DNA of 38,400 bases from Cellulomonas sp. ACRRI (GTDB lineage Bacteria > Actinomycetota > Actinomycetes > Actinomycetales > Cellulomonadaceae): the NCBI RefSeq assembly GCF_022346185.1, contig NZ_JAKRMS010000023.1, positions 1 through 38,400 on the forward strand. The letters are read 5' to 3'. Shown in pieces: positions 1 through 9,000 of the stretch (positions within the stretch are counted from its first letter, which is position 1; each line of letters opens with the position of its first letter). The notes under the pieces were generated by a model. The model was given only the letters and a program-made list of their open reading frames with translations. It was not told the DNA's origin and searched no databases. Position numbers and translations under genes: made by a program.

Positions 1-99
1 CGGCAAGGTCCCGCGGGACCTCGCCCGCGGGACCTTGCCGAGATGGCAGCTCTCGGCTGCGCCCGAGGGCCGCTCGACAGCCGAGAGTTGCCATCTCGG
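1..99. repeat. Two abutting inverted repeats at the left edge
   Basis: Bases 1-17 pair perfectly with 24-40 around a 6-base loop. Bases 38-59 pair with 78-99 with one mismatch (position 49) around an 18-base loop. The two hairpins share bases 38-40. They lie 70 bp downstream of the leftward SHOCT gene, so they may act as a terminator, but the 17- and 22-bp arms without a T-tract are longer than usual for one. The window begins exactly at the first arm, so more of the element may lie outside. Confidence 0.75.
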
Positions 100-169
100 C
101 GGACGGGGCGGGGCGCGGGCGGACCCACCCGCGCCGGCGTCGGCGCGGGTGGGTCCGTCGGCGGTGCGG

Positions 170-505
170 TCAGCTCGCGAGGATGCGCGCCTTCTGGTCG
201 GCGAACTCCTCCGCCGTCAGCACGCCCTCGTCGCGCAGCCGCGCCAGGTCGCGGAGCTGTGCGATCCGCGCGTCCGCGGCGTCCTGCGCCGGCGACCCCG
301 CGGGCACCGCCGGATACGGCGGCTCCTGGCTGTACCCCGGGGGGCCGTACCCCGGCGGCACCGTGGCGCCGTACTGGGCCTGGGCGGCGTGCGCGTCCTG
401 CTCCGCCCACCGACCCTGCTGGCGTCGCTGCACCCGACCCGACACCGCGCTCGCGGTCCCGGCGATCACGGCCGTCCTGGCCACCCCTCGCAGCAGTCCG
501 GGCAT
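170..505 (-). CDS. SHOCT-domain protein
   Basis: This 111-residue protein has a basic, Ala-rich N-terminus (about 1-30), a Pro/Tyr/Gly-rich linker (about 45-75) and a C-terminal short helical SHOCT module. The module reads RIAQLRDLARLRDEGVLTAE followed by EFADQKARIL, the usual 'L..L...G.lT.eEF...K..lL' pattern. SHOCT modules are thought to mediate oligomerisation; no catalytic residues are visible. The ATG at 505 follows a good GGAGGGG ribosome site 3 bases away. It lies 84 bases downstream of the DUF6325 gene on the same strand and is probably co-transcribed with it. Family call is firm; function is unknown. Confidence 0.85.
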   Translation of the reverse strand: MPGLLRGVARTAVIAGTASAVSGRVQRRQQGRWAEQDAHAAQAQYGATVPPGYGPPGYSQEPPYPAVPAGSPAQDAADARIAQLRDLARLRDEGVLTAEEFADQKARILAS

Positions 506-589
506 GGTCCCCCTCCTCGTCCCTCGTGTCCTCGTCGTGCTCTCCGTCGTGCCCTGGTCGGTCCGTGCCGCGCCGAGGCCGGCGCCGCC

Positions 590-1027
590 TCACACCTCCG
601 TGGCGTCGAGCGCCGCCAGCAGCGCCTGCACCGGCACCCGGCCGCTGGCGACGAGCTGGCCGCCGCCGCGCCGCAGCGCCGAGGCGAAGGGCGCCGCCCA
701 CGCGTTCTCGTACACCAGCACCCCGGCGGCCGCCCCCGGCGCGAGCGCCGCGGCCGCCTCGGCCAGGTCGTCGTCGCCGAGCAGCCCCGACGACGCCCCC
801 TCGAGCACGGTGACGTCGAAGTCGCCGGTGGCGTCGAGCTCGCGCAGGTCGATGCCCGTCACGGTCCCGTCGTCGGCCTTGGCGACGAACGCCAGGTCGA
901 GGACCCGGACGACACCCCGGTCGACCAGGTCCATCAGCAGGGGGAACGCCTCGCCGTCCAGGCGGTTCTCCGGGAACTCGACGACCAGGTAGTCCACCGG
1001 GCCCATGTCCTCGATCGCGGTCTCCAC
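590..1027 (-). CDS. DUF6325-family protein
   Basis: The 145-residue product opens with the typical MGPVDYLVVEFP segment at residues 8-19. It goes on with alternating hydrophobic strands and helices (VVRVLDLAFVAK, GVLVYENAWAAPFA) as in DUF6325, a family related to the DUF1269 membrane-associated proteins. I chose the GTG at 1027 because GGAGG sits 5 bases upstream. The reading frame stays open to 1126, but that extension is low-complexity Pro/Gly/Ala sequence with no ribosome site. The SHOCT gene follows on the same strand, a pairing I believe recurs in actinobacteria and may point to a joint, possibly stress-related, role. Function is unknown. Confidence 0.75.
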   Translation of the reverse strand: METAIEDMGPVDYLVVEFPENRLDGEAFPLLMDLVDRGVVRVLDLAFVAKADDGTVTGIDLRELDATGDFDVTVLEGASSGLLGDDDLAEAAAALAPGAAAGVLVYENAWAAPFASALRRGGGQLVASGRVPVQALLAALDATEV

Positions 1028-1177
1028 GACTGCCTCCTGCGCTCCGCGGCGCCCGGTCGACCCGGGCGGGTCCGCCCCCGCGGTCCCGGCTCCTACGGTC
1101 GTCGGCGCTGGTCGGGCGGGCATCACCCGCCGCGGGTGGAGCAGCCGCGCACCCCTGCCGGGGACGCGACGCCCGGG

Positions 1178-1192
1178 TATACGTTGCCGTCA
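1178..1192 (+). promoter_or_regulatory. Leaderless-type -10 box of the LuxR gene
   Basis: TATACG (1178-1183) stands 8 bases before the ATG at 1192, with no Shine-Dalgarno sequence between them. Transcription would therefore start at or next to the start codon. The same layout recurs at several other genes in this window. Confidence 0.6.
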
Positions 1193-3873
1193 TGGGCTCC
1201 CAGGGGAGGGGCTCCGGACGAGATCTGCGCGAGCCACCGGGCAGGGCAACCGGGAGACTCGACGTCCGGACGCCGGAGCAGCGCACCCTGCGGCCGTCGG
1301 CCGCGCGCACGGTGCGGCGCCCCGCCGTCGACAAGCTGCTCGACGGCGACGGGGACGCCAGGCTCACCGTGGTCGCGGCGGGCGCGGGGTGGGGGAAGAC
1401 CACCGCGGTGGCCACGTGGGCGGCCGCCCGGCCCGGACCGGTGGCCTGGCTGTCGCTCGAGCCGCGGGACACGGTGCCCCAGGCGCTCGCGAGCCGCGTC
1501 CTGGACGCGCTGCGCGCGAGCGGCGCCGTGCCGGCGGACCACCCGCTCGCCCGGCTCCGGGTGCCGCCGACGAGCACCCCGGCCTTCGTCGCGCGCTGGA
1601 TGCGCGGTCTGGCGACGCTGCCGGAGGAGTCGACGCTGGTCGTCGACGACCTCGACGTCGTCCGGCACCACACGGTCGTGCAGACCGTGCGGGACCTGCT
1701 CGCGGCGGACGTCCCCCTGCGGCTGCTGATCCTCAGCCGGTCGGACCCGCCCGTCGGGCGCCGCGGGGCCACCCTGCTCGCGGCGGAGGACCTCGCGTTC
1801 ACCGCGGCCGACGTCCGCGCCCTCGGCGAGGTCGAGGGCGTCGAGGTGACGCCCGAGCAGGCCCGGCTGGTGCTCGAGCACACCCAGGGCTGGCCCACGG
1901 GCGTGCGGATCTCCCTCGGCCGGCTGGCCCGGCTCCAGGGGGTGGGCGACCCGCCCACCGAGGACGACGTCGCGGACGCGCTGACCGACGACCGGGCGGT
2001 CGCCGACTACCTGGTGGACGAGGTGGTCGACCGGCAGCCGGGCGCCGTGCGGTCGTACCTGCTGCGCTCCAGCGTCGTCCCGACCTTCAGCCCGGAGCTG
2101 GCGCGCGCGCTGAGCCCGGGCGCGCCCCCCGGGCGGCTGCACGAGGCGCTCGCCGCGGCGCACGACTTCGTGGGGCCGGTCGCGCCCGCGGGGGCCTCGC
2201 TGCGGTACCACCCGCTGCTCCGCGAGATCCTGCACACCACGTTGCGGGTCCGGGACCCCGAGGGGCACCAGGACGCGCACGCCTGCGCGGCCCGGTGGCT
2301 GCTCCGGCACGGCGACCCCGTGGCGGCGCTCGACCACGCCACCGAGGCGGAGGACGGCGAGCTGGTGGGGCGCGTGGTCGCCGAGGCGGCCGCCCCGCTG
2401 CTCGTGACCGCGAACCGGGAGGCGGTGCGCCAGGCGCTGCTGCGGCTGCCGTACGACGAGGCGCCCCCGGCGGCGTGGTCCGAGCTGTGCGCCGCCGCCC
2501 TCGCGCACGTGGACCGCGCCTACCCGGCGTGCCGCGCGCACGTGGCGCGGCTGCGGACGCTCGCGGCGCACGACGCCGCCCACGCGGGCCGGCCACCGGT
2601 CGCGGCCCGGGTGCTGGCCGACCTCCTCGACGCCGCGGCGGCGCGGGGGATCGGCGACGTCGCCGCCCAGGGGAGCGGCGCGGTCGCCGCGCTCCAGTCC
2701 CTGGCCCAGGTGCCCTGGCCGTTCCCCGCGTACCTGGCCTACCTGCGCGCCGCGCACGACCTGCGGGGCGGGTCGCTGCTGTGGCAGGGCGACGCGCTCG
2801 GGGCGCACCGCGAGCTCGCGGCCTCGGTCGCCGAGGACCCGGACGCGCTGGACCTGACCTCGCTGAGCGCCCACGCGGGCCTCGCGCTCGCGCTGGCGGT
2901 GCTGGGCCGGCTCGACGCCGCCGAGCGTGCGGCCCGGGACGCGGTCGACGTCGCGGTGGCCTCCGGCTGGACCGGGTACGCGCACGTCCGCCCGGCGTAC
3001 GCGGCGCTCGCGTGGGTCGCGCTGCTGCGGGCGCGGTGGGGCGACGCGGACCGGGCCGTCGCCTACGGGCTCGCCGCCACGGACGCGGGCGACGACCCGT
3101 GGTGCGTGGCGGCCCTGCACGCGATGCAGGCGCTCGCCGCGCTCGCCCGGGGGCGGGTGCGGGCGGCGGCCCACGCGCTCGCGGCGGAGCGGCCGCCCGG
3201 GCCGGTGCCGGCGATGGTCGCCGCGCTGCGGGGGCGCGCCGCGGCCGAGCTCGCCCAGCTCACCGGCACCGACGGTGCCGTCGGGCCCGCCGACGCGCGG
3301 ATCGCCTCGCCGCTCGAGGCGCTGGTCGCCGCCCGCCGGGCGCGCACCCGCGGGGACGCGGCGGCGGCGCTGAAGCACGCCCGGGTGGCCGCGGGCTGGG
3401 CCGCGGACGTGGGGGAGCTGCTCACGCAGATCGAGGCGTGCCTGCTGCTGGCGGACCTCGCCGAGGAGCGCGGGACGCCGCACCACGCGGACGACCTCGT
3501 GCGGCGGGCGCTCGCGGTGGCCGGCCCGGAGCGGGTGGTCCGGCCGTTCGTCACGCCGGGCGCGCCGGGGCGCGCCGCGCTCGCACGGGTGCTGCCCGGA
3601 CGGGACGACCCGCTGGCGTCCGCACTGGTCGAGCACGTCGGCGCACCCGAGCCCGCGCCGGAGCCCGAGCCCCTGCCCGTCCCGCTGACCGACCGCGAGC
3701 TGAGCGTGCTCGCGGCGCTGCCGAGCATGGCGAGCAACACCGAGATCGCGGAGGAGCTGTTCGTCTCGGTGAACACGGTGAAGGCGCACCTGAAGTCGCT
3801 GTACCGGAAGCTGGACGTGCAGACCCGGCGCGGCGCGGTGGCGCGCGGACGGTCGCTGGGGCTCCTGAGCTGA
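1192..3873 (+). CDS. Large ATP-binding LuxR-family (MalT/LAL-like) regulator
   Basis: This 893-residue protein has a P-loop ATPase module near the N-terminus, with Walker A GAGWGKTT at residues 64-71 and Walker B LVVDDLDVV around 149-157. A long Ala/Leu-rich helical middle resembles the TPR-like sensor region of MalT/LAL regulators. The last ~63 residues form a LuxR helix-turn-helix (LTDRELSVLAAL, then NTEIAEELFVSVNTVKAHLK). Such proteins are single-component transcription activators that oligomerise with ATP and a ligand. No sugar or other target gene adjoins it: the neighbours are DUF6325/SHOCT on one side and a DUF1269/membrane pair on the other, both on the opposite strand. The ligand cannot be inferred. 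Length and domain order are normal for the family. Confidence 0.9.
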   Translation: MGSQGRGSGRDLREPPGRATGRLDVRTPEQRTLRPSAARTVRRPAVDKLLDGDGDARLTVVAAGAGWGKTTAVATWAAARPGPVAWLSLEPRDTVPQALASRVLDALRASGAVPADHPLARLRVPPTSTPAFVARWMRGLATLPEESTLVVDDLDVVRHHTVVQTVRDLLAADVPLRLLILSRSDPPVGRRGATLLAAEDLAFTAADVRALGEVEGVEVTPEQARLVLEHTQGWPTGVRISLGRLARLQGVGDPPTEDDVADALTDDRAVADYLVDEVVDRQPGAVRSYLLRSSVVPTFSPELARALSPGAPPGRLHEALAAAHDFVGPVAPAGASLRYHPLLREILHTTLRVRDPEGHQDAHACAARWLLRHGDPVAALDHATEAEDGELVGRVVAEAAAPLLVTANREAVRQALLRLPYDEAPPAAWSELCAAALAHVDRAYPACRAHVARLRTLAAHDAAHAGRPPVAARVLADLLDAAAARGIGDVAAQGSGAVAALQSLAQVPWPFPAYLAYLRAAHDLRGGSLLWQGDALGAHRELAASVAEDPDALDLTSLSAHAGLALALAVLGRLDAAERAARDAVDVAVASGWTGYAHVRPAYAALAWVALLRARWGDADRAVAYGLAATDAGDDPWCVAALHAMQALAALARGRVRAAAHALAAERPPGPVPAMVAALRGRAAAELAQLTGTDGAVGPADARIASPLEALVAARRARTRGDAAAALKHARVAAGWAADVGELLTQIEACLLLADLAEERGTPHHADDLVRRALAVAGPERVVRPFVTPGAPGRAALARVLPGRDDPLASALVEHVGAPEPAPEPEPLPVPLTDRELSVLAALPSMASNTEIAEELFVSVNTVKAHLKSLYRKLDVQTRRGAVARGRSLGLLS

Positions 3874-3883
3874 CCCGCGGGGC

Positions 3884-4381
3884 TCAGTGGTGCAGCGCGT
3901 ACTTCAGCGCCACCATCGCGACGCCCAGCAGGCCGACGCCCACGGAGTTCGCCACCCGGGCGAACCCCCGCACGCCGCCCGACGTGGCCATCCGCCAGCC
4001 GACCCCGACGAGCAGCGCCGTGTTGGTCAGCAGGGCGACCCGCACCCCGGTGCCCGGCGCGACGCCCAGCACCGCCTCCGCCAGCAGCACCGCGACCGGG
4101 ACGAGGCACGCGGCGACCAGCGGCAGGCCGTCGGCGACGACCTCCCGCCGCTCCTCGCCGTGCAGGCTCCTGCCCAGCAGGGTCCGGGTCGCCGTCCAGT
4201 GCGCGTAGCTCTCGGCCGCCCAGTACACGACGAGCGTGCCCAGCAGCGCGACGGCCAGCCGCGCCAGCCCGATCGAGTCGGGCGCGGCCGCCAGCACCGA
4301 CCCGGTCACCACCAGGCCGTACAGGTGACCCGCCCGGCGCCGGACCAGCCGCGGCCGCGTCAGCGCCTCGGTGCCGGCCAC
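3884..4381 (-). CDS. Small integral membrane protein
   Basis: The product is about 165 residues with four predicted hydrophobic segments: around GHLYGLVVTGSVLAAA, LARLAVALLGTLVVYWA, LPLVAACLVPVAVLLAEAVL and VALLTNTALLVGVGW, with a further weak one near the C-terminus. The segment VVYWAAESYAHW carries conserved-looking polar residues. The GTG at 4381 is chosen because it lies 11 bases after the stop of the DUF1269 gene. No clear ribosome site is visible, so translation is probably coupled. The gene ends convergent with the LuxR gene, 10 bases away. I do not recognise a named family; an uncharacterised actinobacterial membrane protein is the best description. Confidence 0.65.
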   Translation of the reverse strand: MAGTEALTRPRLVRRRAGHLYGLVVTGSVLAAAPDSIGLARLAVALLGTLVVYWAAESYAHWTATRTLLGRSLHGEERREVVADGLPLVAACLVPVAVLLAEAVLGVAPGTGVRVALLTNTALLVGVGWRMATSGGVRGFARVANSVGVGLLGVAMVALKYALHH

Positions 4382-4392
4382 GGCGGGGCCGC

Positions 4393-4875
4393 TCAGCCGA
4401 AGGTCTCGAGCAGCAGGCTCTTCTCGGCCTCGGTCAGGTTCGTCGCGACGAGCCGCGAGCCCAGGCCGTGGAACCGCTCGCCGAGCCGGTCGAGGTCGCC
4501 GTCCTGCGTGACCGCCAGCAGCACCGACGTGCCCTCGGTGGTCTCGTCCCGGAGCGTGATCAGGTCCTTCTCGTCGATCCCGACGCCCTCGACCGACTTG
4601 GCCAGGGCGCCGATGCCCGCGCCGGCCGCCGCGCCGAGCAGCGGCACGAAGAACAGCCCGCCGACCAGCAGGCCCCACAGGGCGCCCCAGCCGGCCGCGT
4701 GCTTCCCGCCCTCGTGGTGGTGGTGCAGCTCGGGGCGCTTCTCGCCCTGGGGCCAGGAGACCACCGCCGAGTCGACGACGGTGACGATCCCCTCGCCCTG
4801 CGCGGCGAGCAGGGCGTCCCGTGCGCGCTCGGCGCCCTCGGGCGTGTCGAACTTCCAGGCCGTGAACGTCGTCAT
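4393..4875 (-). CDS. DUF1269 family protein
   Basis: The 160-residue product begins MTTFTAWKFDTPEGAERARD and continues with a ferredoxin-like strand-helix pattern. There is an HHHH tract near residue 52, then a single glycine-rich hydrophobic segment (AALWGLLVGGLFFVPLLG-like, followed by AAAGAGIGALAK) that resembles a Gly-zipper membrane anchor. The C-terminal half repeats the alternating fold and ends in NLTEAEKSLLLETFG. This layout matches DUF1269 proteins, which are membrane-associated and of unknown function. The ATG at 4875 is followed immediately by the conserved N-terminus, with an AGGACGAG-type site upstream. It is transcribed ahead of the small membrane protein gene. Confidence 0.85.
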   Translation of the reverse strand: MTTFTAWKFDTPEGAERARDALLAAQGEGIVTVVDSAVVSWPQGEKRPELHHHHEGGKHAAGWGALWGLLVGGLFFVPLLGAAAGAGIGALAKSVEGVGIDEKDLITLRDETTEGTSVLLAVTQDGDLDRLGERFHGLGSRLVATNLTEAEKSLLLETFG

Positions 4876-5006
4876 CGCTCGTCCTCCTCGTGCGGCGGCG
4901 TGCGGCGCGCCGGTCCGGTCCGGGCACGGCGTGCCCGCACTGCACTGTCCCCCGGGCGGCGCGGCGACCGGCTCACCCGGGCGGGGTGAGAGTCCCGCCG
5001 GGGCGC

Positions 5007-5020
5007 TACCGTGGCGCCGG
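5007..5020 (+). promoter_or_regulatory. Leaderless-type -10 box of the FUSC gene
   Basis: TACCGT (5007-5012) lies 7 bases before GTG 5020. This favours 5020 over the earlier in-frame GTG at 5011, which would fall inside the box. Confidence 0.45.
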
Positions 5021-6033
5021 TGGACGACCGCCGAGCCCCGCGCGCCCGCCTGCTCGGTGCCGTCCTGCTGCTGCTCCTGCCGTCCGCCGCGTTCGCGGCG
5101 TCGCCCTGGCACGCCGATGCCTACCTCCTCTTCCTCGCGCTGCCGCCGACGCTGGGCGGCTTCCTGCTCGCGCCGCGCGCCGCGTGGCTCGGCGCAGGGC
5201 TGGCCGCGGCGGCGACCGTGGTCGGCACCGCGGTCAGCCCGTGGCCGTGGGCGGGCGCGCTGGTGATGGCGCTGGCGTGCGCGGCGGTGGCGCGGGGCTC
5301 GCGGTCCGGCGCGCTGCTGATGGGCACCACCGCCGCGACGCCCCTGGCACTGGCCCTGGTCTCCCCGCCCGCGCCGGCGGCGCTCGGGATCACGGCCGGC
5401 GGCCCCGTCACGCCCGAGCGGGTGCTCGTCGCCGGGGCCCTCGTCGCCGTGGGCGGCGCCTGGGCGGCGCTGGTGCTCACGACGGCGGGCCGCGGCGTCA
5501 GCGCGCCGCGGCCGCCGGGGGAGTCGGCGCGGGGCGCCCGGCTGTACGCGGTCGTCCTCGTCCCCCTCATGGCCGCCGCCACGTACGTGTGCATGCGGTG
5601 GTTCCCCGACTCGCACGCGTGGTGGGTGCTGCTCACGGTGCTGGTCGTCCTGCACCCCCGCTACGACCGGCTGCGCAGCCGGGCGGGTGCCCGGGTGGCG
5701 GGCACCCTCGCGGGCGGGTTCGCCGCGGCGCTGCTGGTCGCGGTGGTGCCCGACACGCGGGTGCTCACGGTCCTGGGTGTGCTCTGCGCCCTCGCCGCGG
5801 CGTGGGCGAACCTCGCGCGGCCGTACGCGCAGTACGCGGCCCTGCTCACGCTGACGGTGATCCTGCTGACCTCCAGCACGGGCGAGGCGTTCGCCACCGA
5901 CCTGGCGCGGGTCGGCCTCACGGTCCTCGGAGCGGGGCTCGTGCTGGCCGTCGTGGTGCCGGGGCGGGCGCTGCTCGACCGCCAGGCGGCTGCGGGCGCG
6001 GGTGCGCGACGGGCGCCGGGTCCGGGCCGCTGA
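5020..6033 (+). CDS. FUSC-family (fusaric acid resistance-like) membrane protein
   Basis: The product is about 337 residues, highly hydrophobic, with around eight to ten membrane segments in two blocks. The second block carries the FUSC_2 signature: WWVLLTVLVVLHP, a basic loop with R..ARVAGTLAGG (the 'R..GT..G' motif), then alternating hydrophobic helices. Relatives are aromatic-acid or small-molecule exporters, but many are uncharacterised. The product is about half the length of the duplicated E. coli AaeB type and lacks the long cytoplasmic domain. The 3' end overlaps the oppositely oriented helicase gene by 116 bp. The tail after ALLDRQ is low-complexity and probably not structural. Confidence 0.75.
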   Translation: MDDRRAPRARLLGAVLLLLLPSAAFAASPWHADAYLLFLALPPTLGGFLLAPRAAWLGAGLAAAATVVGTAVSPWPWAGALVMALACAAVARGSRSGALLMGTTAATPLALALVSPPAPAALGITAGGPVTPERVLVAGALVAVGGAWAALVLTTAGRGVSAPRPPGESARGARLYAVVLVPLMAAATYVCMRWFPDSHAWWVLLTVLVVLHPRYDRLRSRAGARVAGTLAGGFAAALLVAVVPDTRVLTVLGVLCALAAAWANLARPYAQYAALLTLTVILLTSSTGEAFATDLARVGLTVLGAGLVLAVVVPGRALLDRQAAAGAGARRAPGPGR

Positions 6034-9000
6034 GCCGCAGGAACGCCCCGAGCTCCGCGAGCTGGTGCGGGCTGTCGGGCAGGTAGTCCGTCAGCCGCGG
6101 GGAGCGGACGACCACGGCCGCCCACTTCCCGCGGGACAGCGCGACGTTGAGCCGGTTCCGGGACAGCAGGAACTCCATCCCGCGCGGCACGTCCTCGGGC
6201 GTCGACGCCGCGAGCGACACGAGCACCACCGGGGCCTCCTGGCCCTGGAACCGGTCGACCGTCCCCACCCGCACGCCGTCGAGCCCCGCCGCGGCGAGGG
6301 CCCGGGTGAGCGTCCAGACCTGCGCGTTGTACGCCGCGACGACCAGGACGTCCTCCGGGGCCAGCGGGCGGGTGGTCCCGTCCTCGGTCCAGGCGCGCCC
6401 GATCATCCCGCGGACCTCCGCGACGACCCGGTCGGCCTCCTCGACGCTCGACACCGCGTTGCCGTCGTGGTCGACCAGCACGGTGCGCACCCCCGCGGGC
6501 ACGCCGTCGAGGTGCCGCGCCGCCGCGGCGGGCACCGCGTGCAGCCGTCCGTCGTAGGCGAGCTCCGACACCGGCGCGCACAGGTCCGGGTGCATCCGCC
6601 AGGTGGCGTCGAGGAAGTACCCGAGCTCCGGGGGCAGCGTGTCCTGCCCGTCCGTCAGCCAGCCCAGCGCCGAGGTGTCGACCGGCTCGGGGTGGTGCCC
6701 CTGGGACACCTGCGGCAGCTGCTGCGGGTCGCCGAGCAGCAGCAGGTTCCGCGCCGCCGCGGAGGCGGCGAACGTGTTCGCGAGCGAGAACTGGCCCGCC
6801 TCGTCGACCACGAGGAGGTCGAACCCGCCCTCCGGCAGCCGGTCGGGGTGCGTGACGTCCCACAGGGTGCCGCCGAGCACGAACCCGCCGCGCTGCGCGG
6901 CGAGGAACCGCCCGAACGCGGTCGAGCCCGTCAGAGCCGTCCACACCGGGGCCGCCGTCGCGCCCGGGCGGGGCTTCTTCCCGACGGCCGCCGGGTCCAC
7001 GCCCGCCTCGACGACCCTCGCCAGCAGGTTCTCCACCACGGCGTGCGACTGCGCGACGACACCGACCCGCCAGCCGTCGGCGACCAGCGCGGCGATCACG
7101 TGCGACCCGGTGTACGTCTTCCCGGTCCCGGGCGGGCCCTGCACGGCGAGGTAGGAGCCGTCGAGGTCCCGCAGGGCGGCGGTGATCGCGCCGACGGTGC
7201 CGTCCGGCTGGTCCGCGGGCACGGGCAGCGGCCGGCCCGAGCGGGTGCGCGGCGGGAGCTGGCGCGCGAGGTCCAGGGCGGCCTGGTGGGGGACAGCGGG
7301 CAGTCCCGCCGCGACGCGCTCTGCCAGGCCGCGCAGGGCCGCCGTGATCGTCCCCGTCGGCGGGGGCGGCGTCGGGCCGAGGCCCATCGGCAGCCGGTCG
7401 TGCGGTGCCCACGCCGCCTGGAGGCGCTCGGACACCAGCAGCTCGTCGCGCGCGGCGGCCCCGTCGCCGGTCGAGGTCACGTCGAGGACGGTGAACCCCG
7501 GCGCGTACCCGCGGGTCGCGTGCCGGGGGACCTGCGCGTGCTCGGGCGCGGGGGCGTCGAACAGGCCGAAGCACGTCGCGCCCGTGCGCAGCTCGCTGCC
7601 GGGCTCCAGCCGGCCCGTCAGCCGCAGGACGCGCTGCTGCGTGCGGGCGCGCGGCGGGGTGTGCCAGTCCGTCACGACCTCGACCCGCTCGGCCACGAAC
7701 GTCGAGCGCGGGTCGGTCCAGTCGGCGGGGTCGGCCGACAGCCGGTCGAAGTGCGCCCACCAGAACGGCTTCTGCTCGCGCCAGTGGTAGCCGAGGGCGG
7801 CGCCGAGCAGGGCGACGGCCTGCTGGTCCGGGGTGCGGCGGTGCGGGTCGGCCGCCCCGGCGCGGTGGGCGGGGTCGTCGGCGAAGGCCGAGAGCGCCGC
7901 GACGAGGGCGTCGTGCTCGGGGGCTTCGTCGGCCGACCCGTCGTCGGCCGCCCCGTCGCCGGGCGCGGCGACGGCCGGGACGTGCGGCCGCAGGTGCACG
8001 CCCGCGTCGGCCCCCCGCGCGAGCAGCCAGTCCCGCAGCAGCCGCGTCGACCCGCAGTCGACCGCGTTGTACTCCGCGATCGCCGCCAGCGCCGCGCGCC
8101 ACCCGGCGTCGTCACCGGCGTCCCGCAGCGCGCACGCCCGGGCGTACTGGTCGATCGAGTCGCCCGCCGTGGTGACGTCGCCCGTGCGGGGCGTGGGCAG
8201 GTACAGCGGCTCGAGCTTCTTGAGCGACGACGAGCGCTGCCCGGTGCGCAGCGACCCGCGCACCGTCGCGTACAGGTCGACCAGCACCCCCGCGCGCAGC
8301 AGCTCGTCGACCTCCGCCTCGCCGACGCCGTGCCGCGCGGCCAGCCGGAGCAGCGCAGTCTTCTCGTACGGGGCGTAGTGGTACACGTGCATCCCGGGGT
8401 GGGCGGCCCGGCGCTCGCGGACGTAGGCGAGGAAGTCGACGAGCGCCTGCTTCTCCTGCGCCCGGTCGTGCGCCCAGAACGCCCGGAACGGCGCGTCGGC
8501 GCCGGGCGAGTCGGGCGCCTCCACCAGCCCGAACAGGTACTCCAGGCCCCAGGTCGCGGGCTGCCCGTCGGCACCGACCTCGCCGGCCGAGTACAGCGGG
8601 TCGCCCTCGAAGTCGAAGAAGACGTCGCCCGGGTCGGGGGCCGGCAGCGCCCCGATCGGTGCCGTGTCGAACACGTCGGCCAGGACCGACCCGTCCCCGT
8701 GGTCCTGCCGCGACTGCAGCGCCGCCTGCGCCCGCAGCGTCGCGAGGGTCCCGGTGCCGACGCCGTGGACGGGCCCGGTCCGCGCGGCCAGGTCCTCGAT
8801 CGTGCGCACGCCCGCCTCCCGGAGCCGCGCCGCCTGGGTGCTGCGCACGCCCGCCACGAGCAGCACGTCCCGGCGCGCCTCCAGTTCCGGGGCGCACACG
8901 GCGCACCGCCCGCACGCCCGGTACCGCGGGTCGCCCCACGCGGCGGGCGCGTCGCCGGTGCGGTGCTCGTCGAGCAGCCGCTGCAGCCGGACGCGGCGGT

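Noticed and set aside
1123..3789. An 888-codon leftward open frame across the LuxR gene
   Set aside because: Arg/His-rich antisense shadow; the sense strand carries Walker and LuxR HTH motifs.
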